In this document: piece by piece, positions 61,561 through 64,000 of the stretch
How positions within the stretch are numbered: the first letter of the stretch is position 1
Layout: every line of letters begins with the position of its first letter
Assembly (NCBI GenBank): GCA_910584145.1
Contig: CAJTXX010000002.1
Coordinates: 1 to 64,000 of the forward strand
DNA from: an uncultured Eggerthellaceae bacterium
Lineage (GTDB): Bacteria > Actinomycetota > Coriobacteriia > Coriobacteriales > Eggerthellaceae
Direction of reading: 5' to 3'
Length of the DNA stretch: 64,000 nt
Program-made: the position numbers and the translations under genes
Notes under the pieces: generated by a model
What the model saw: only the letters and a program-made list of their open reading frames with translations
Told to the model about the DNA's origin: nothing
Databases searched by the model: none

Positions 61561-62334
61561 GTGCACGCCGAACAAAGTTCCTACTCGATGACGCTCGCAT
61601 ACGACGGGGCGCCTTTCGCGGGGTTCGCGCGGCAGCCGGGGCAGCTGACGGTGCAGGGCGAGCTGGAGCATGCGCTGCGCTTGGTGTTCCGCCGCGAGGT
61701 GGAGACGGTCTGCGCGGGGCGCACTGATGCGGGCGTGCATGCTCTCGGTCAGGTCGTCAGCTTCCAGCTCGAACCGGGCGAGATGGGCGAGCGCGGCGAA
61801 CGCTCGTTCCTGCGCTCGATGAACGCGCTCACGCATGATGGCATCTCGGTCCGCGAGGTGCAGCAGCGCGCAGACGGCTTCTCGGCGCGCTTCGATGCGC
61901 GCTTCCGTGAATACCGCTACTTCATCTGCCAGCAGGAAGCGCCGCCGGTGTTCACCGCGGCTACCAGCTGGCATGTCTCCTGTCCGCTCGATGTCGTCGC
62001 TATGCGCGAGGCGGCGCAGCACCTGATCGGCGAACACGATTTCAAGAGCTTCTGCATGGCCGCCTCGGCCGAGGGCAAGCCCACCTGCCGCAACGTGAGC
62101 GAGATATCGTTCGCCGAAGAGCGCATCATGGGCGAGCGCATGCTGGTGGTGAAGGTGGTCGGCAACGCGTTCCTGCACTCGATGGTGCGCGCTATCGTGG
62201 GCTCGCTCGTGCTCGTGGGCCGCAGCAAGCGCGCTCCCGGTTGGATGCGCGATGCCCTGGCGGCGCGCGATCGGCAAGCTGCCGGCGAGAACGCGCCGGG
62301 CCGCGGGCTCGTGCTCTGGCACGTGGAATACTAG
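61561..62334 (+). CDS. truA: tRNA pseudouridine synthase A
   Basis: 257 residues from a GTG that follows the parS cassette. The catalytic Asp lies in AGRTDAGVHALGQ; LAYDGAPFAGFARQ and NAFLHSMVRAIVGSL are typical. It modifies uridines 38-40 of tRNA. The ribosome site (AGGAAGAGG) lies about 20 bases upstream. Confidence 0.93.
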   Translation: MHAEQSSYSMTLAYDGAPFAGFARQPGQLTVQGELEHALRLVFRREVETVCAGRTDAGVHALGQVVSFQLEPGEMGERGERSFLRSMNALTHDGISVREVQQRADGFSARFDARFREYRYFICQQEAPPVFTAATSWHVSCPLDVVAMREAAQHLIGEHDFKSFCMAASAEGKPTCRNVSEISFAEERIMGERMLVVKVVGNAFLHSMVRAIVGSLVLVGRSKRAPGWMRDALAARDRQAAGENAPGRGLVLWHVEY

Positions 62335-62405
62335 CCTCGACCGTCCTCTGCCCCTTGCAGGGCGCACATTCCCCGCTTGCCTGCGAGAAAGCGGCTCTGT
62401 ACGGC

Positions 62406-62411
62406 TATAAT
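62406..62411 (+). promoter_or_regulatory. Candidate -10 of the symporter gene
   Basis: A perfect TATAAT 29 bases before the ATG at 62440; TTGCCT (62377-62382) is too far for a standard -35. Confidence 0.45.
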
Positions 62412-62439
62412 CGTGCGGAACCGAACCAGGAGGAGAAAT

Positions 62440-63891
62440 ATGGAGCACAAGGAGCACGCGCCCGCGGCAGCGGAGCATCAGGGCGGCACCGGTACCGGCT
62501 TGTCGCAGAAGCGCTCGGCATGGTCGGGCAAATGGGGGTTCATCCTCGCGGCGGCAGCTTCGGCGGTTGGCCTGGGAAACCTGTGGCGTTTCCCATACCT
62601 AGCGGCGAAGTACGGCGGCGGGGCGTTCCTCCTCGTTTACATCATCTTGGTGGTCACCTTCGGTTTCGCGCTGATGATGGCCGAGACGGCTCTGGGCCGC
62701 AAGACCGGCCAGTCGGCCATCGGCGCCTTCAAGGCGTTCGGTAAGAAGTACATGATCATCGGCATCTTGGCGAGCGCCGTGCCGTTCATCATCACGCCGT
62801 ATTACGCGCTCATCGGCGGGTGGGTCACCAAGTACATGGCGTCCTACATCGTGCAGCCGGCTGAGGCTATCGCCGACGGGGCGTTCTTCGGAGGCTTCAT
62901 CCTGCAGAACGCCGAGAGCTACATCTGGATGTTCCTGTTCATCGCGTGCGTGGTCGGCGTGGTGGCGCTGGGCGTGAAGAACGGCATCGAGCGCGTGAAC
63001 AAGGTGCTCATGCCCGCGCTGATCGTCATGGCCATCGTCATATCGGCGTTCGCGCTGACGCTGCCCGGGGCGCTCGACGGCCTCGCCTATTACCTGGTGC
63101 CCGACTTCTCGAAGTTCAGCGTCGAGCTCGTGGTGGCGGCGATGGGCCAGATGTTCTTCAGCCTGTCGCTGGCGATGGGCATCATGATCACCTACGGCTC
63201 GTACTTCTCGAAGAAGGAGGACCTGGAGCATTCGGTCCGCCGCATCGAGCTGTTCGACACGGGCATCGCCATCCTGGCTGGCCTGATGATCATCCCGGCC
63301 GCTGTGGCGGTGCAGGGCTCGGGCGAGGCGGTGGCCACCACGGCAGGCCCCGGGCTCATGTTCGGCGTGCTGCCGCAGGTGTTCCTCGGGTTCGGGTTCG
63401 CGGCGAACGCCGTGGGCTTCCTGTTCTTCGCGCTCGTGTTCTTCGCGGCGCTGACCAGCTGCATCTCGCTGTTCGAGACGCTCGTCTCCATCGTGGATGA
63501 CGCCACGCACCGCGGGCGCCGGTTCGCCATCATCGTGTGCGCGGTGTTCGTGGTCGTCGTGGGCACCATCGTGAACCTGGGATATAACGAGCTGCTGTCG
63601 GTCGACCTGATGTACAGCCTGTTCGGCATCGGCGAGTACCAGGACGCGCAGCTGCTCGACTTCTTCGACTTCCTGTCGAACACCGTCATGATGCCCATCG
63701 TGGCGCTGTTGACCTGCATCTTCATCGGCTGGATCGTGAAGCCGCAGGCGATCATCGCCGAAGTGAAGCAAACGAGCAAGTTCACGGGCGAGAAGCTGTT
63801 CGTCATCATGATCAAGTACATCGCGCCGGTGCTGGTGGTGGTCATCCTGGTGGCGTACATCATGAACACGGCGCATATCATCTCCCTGTAG
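62440..63891 (+). CDS. Sodium:neurotransmitter symporter family (NSS) amino-acid transporter
   Basis: 483 residues from the ATG at 62440 with AGGAGGAG upstream. The NSS signature is clear: GFILAAAASAVGLGNLWRFPYLAAKYGGGAF split over helix 1, and MGQMFFSLSLAMGIMITYGSY in helix 6 region. About eleven to twelve helices are visible. Bacterial members import amino acids such as tryptophan, tyrosine or leucine with sodium. It stands alone, followed by a REP-like hairpin. Confidence 0.92.
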   Translation: MEHKEHAPAAAEHQGGTGTGLSQKRSAWSGKWGFILAAAASAVGLGNLWRFPYLAAKYGGGAFLLVYIILVVTFGFALMMAETALGRKTGQSAIGAFKAFGKKYMIIGILASAVPFIITPYYALIGGWVTKYMASYIVQPAEAIADGAFFGGFILQNAESYIWMFLFIACVVGVVALGVKNGIERVNKVLMPALIVMAIVISAFALTLPGALDGLAYYLVPDFSKFSVELVVAAMGQMFFSLSLAMGIMITYGSYFSKKEDLEHSVRRIELFDTGIAILAGLMIIPAAVAVQGSGEAVATTAGPGLMFGVLPQVFLGFGFAANAVGFLFFALVFFAALTSCISLFETLVSIVDDATHRGRRFAIIVCAVFVVVVGTIVNLGYNELLSVDLMYSLFGIGEYQDAQLLDFFDFLSNTVMMPIVALLTCIFIGWIVKPQAIIAEVKQTSKFTGEKLFVIMIKYIAPVLVVVILVAYIMNTAHIISL

Positions 63892-63943
63892 CTCCGTCGG
63901 CCTGCCGGTTGCTGGAGCTGCTCGGCGCTGCCGGGACTGCTGA

Positions 63944-64000
63944 GCACCCCATCTTCGCCTTCGGGCTCTGCGCCGCCGCACAAAAGGCGTGCGGCGCGGG
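63944..64000. repeat. REP-like hairpin element, copy 2, cut by the window end
   Basis: This stretch matches 61180-61236 at most positions; the conserved part is CGCCGCCGCACAAAAGG then CGTGCGGCGCGGG. It begins 53 bases after the symporter stop. The outer arm is beyond the window. Confidence 0.7.

Noticed and set aside
62335..62439. Riboswitch before the symporter gene
   Set aside because: Only 105 bases with small stems; no known aptamer core is recognisable.

Overview
The window is GC-rich, densely packed bacterial DNA. It looks like an anaerobic, gut-type actinobacterium of the class Coriobacteriia, probably near Eggerthellaceae. This placement is an inference from gene content and style, not a proof. 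The supporting signs are a four-subunit pyruvate:ferredoxin oxidoreductase, a fused SecDF, an F-type ATP synthase, Tat-dependent lipoproteins, GTG and TTG starts, and short palindromic repeats that sit even inside genes.

Layout. 1-7.1 kb: the end of an oligopeptide ABC transporter (permease-ATPase fusion, second ATPase), a DapA-superfamily lyase, a single-gene HTH-HipA-like kinase, and a Tat lipoprotein peptide-binding protein. 7.4-10.5 kb: porGDAB. 10.7-15.3 kb: an hsp20 gene under a perfect CIRCE element, ruvC-ruvA and ruvB behind palindromic operators, a small unknown gene and a cold-shock gene. 15.3-17.0 kb: hipBA. 17.3-28.5 kb: an accessory surface locus made of a BspA/InlB-type adhesin broken at a G9 tract, two paralogous membrane-anchored proteins flanking a secreted protein, and a 1421-residue repeat protein ending in an LPXTG-like sorting signal. 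28.6-32.7 kb: queuosine genes queA, queH and tgt with a HAD phosphatase. 32.7-39.4 kb: an MFS carrier, an APH-fold protein, a tyrosine phosphatase, secDF and a DUF1292 gene. 39.5-41.0 kb: a double EcfA ATPase with a palindromic element translated in its linker. 41.0-47.0 kb: two flavoproteins (the second fused to a Sua5/YrdC domain), rpiB, glyA and dCMP deaminase. 47.6-54.7 kb: the atp operon. 54.8-63.9 kb: a membrane-anchored EEP-fold hydrolase, glpK, dnaE, truA and a sodium:neurotransmitter-type symporter.

How it works together. Peptide import, pyruvate oxidation to acetyl-CoA with reduced ferredoxin, and ATP synthase fit a fermentative or amino-acid-using anaerobe. The Sua5-rpiB-glyA-(nucleotide gene)-atp order matches the arrangement around the Bacillus subtilis atp operon. 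Two groups of ParB-binding (parS) sites bracket the atp-dnaE segment, which suggests this region lies in the origin-proximal part of the chromosome. The most interesting parts are the probably phase-variable surface locus, the in-frame palindromic elements in ecfA and queH, the duplicated parS cassettes, the shared operator-like palindromes before ruvC and ruvB, and the flavoprotein-Sua5 fusion.
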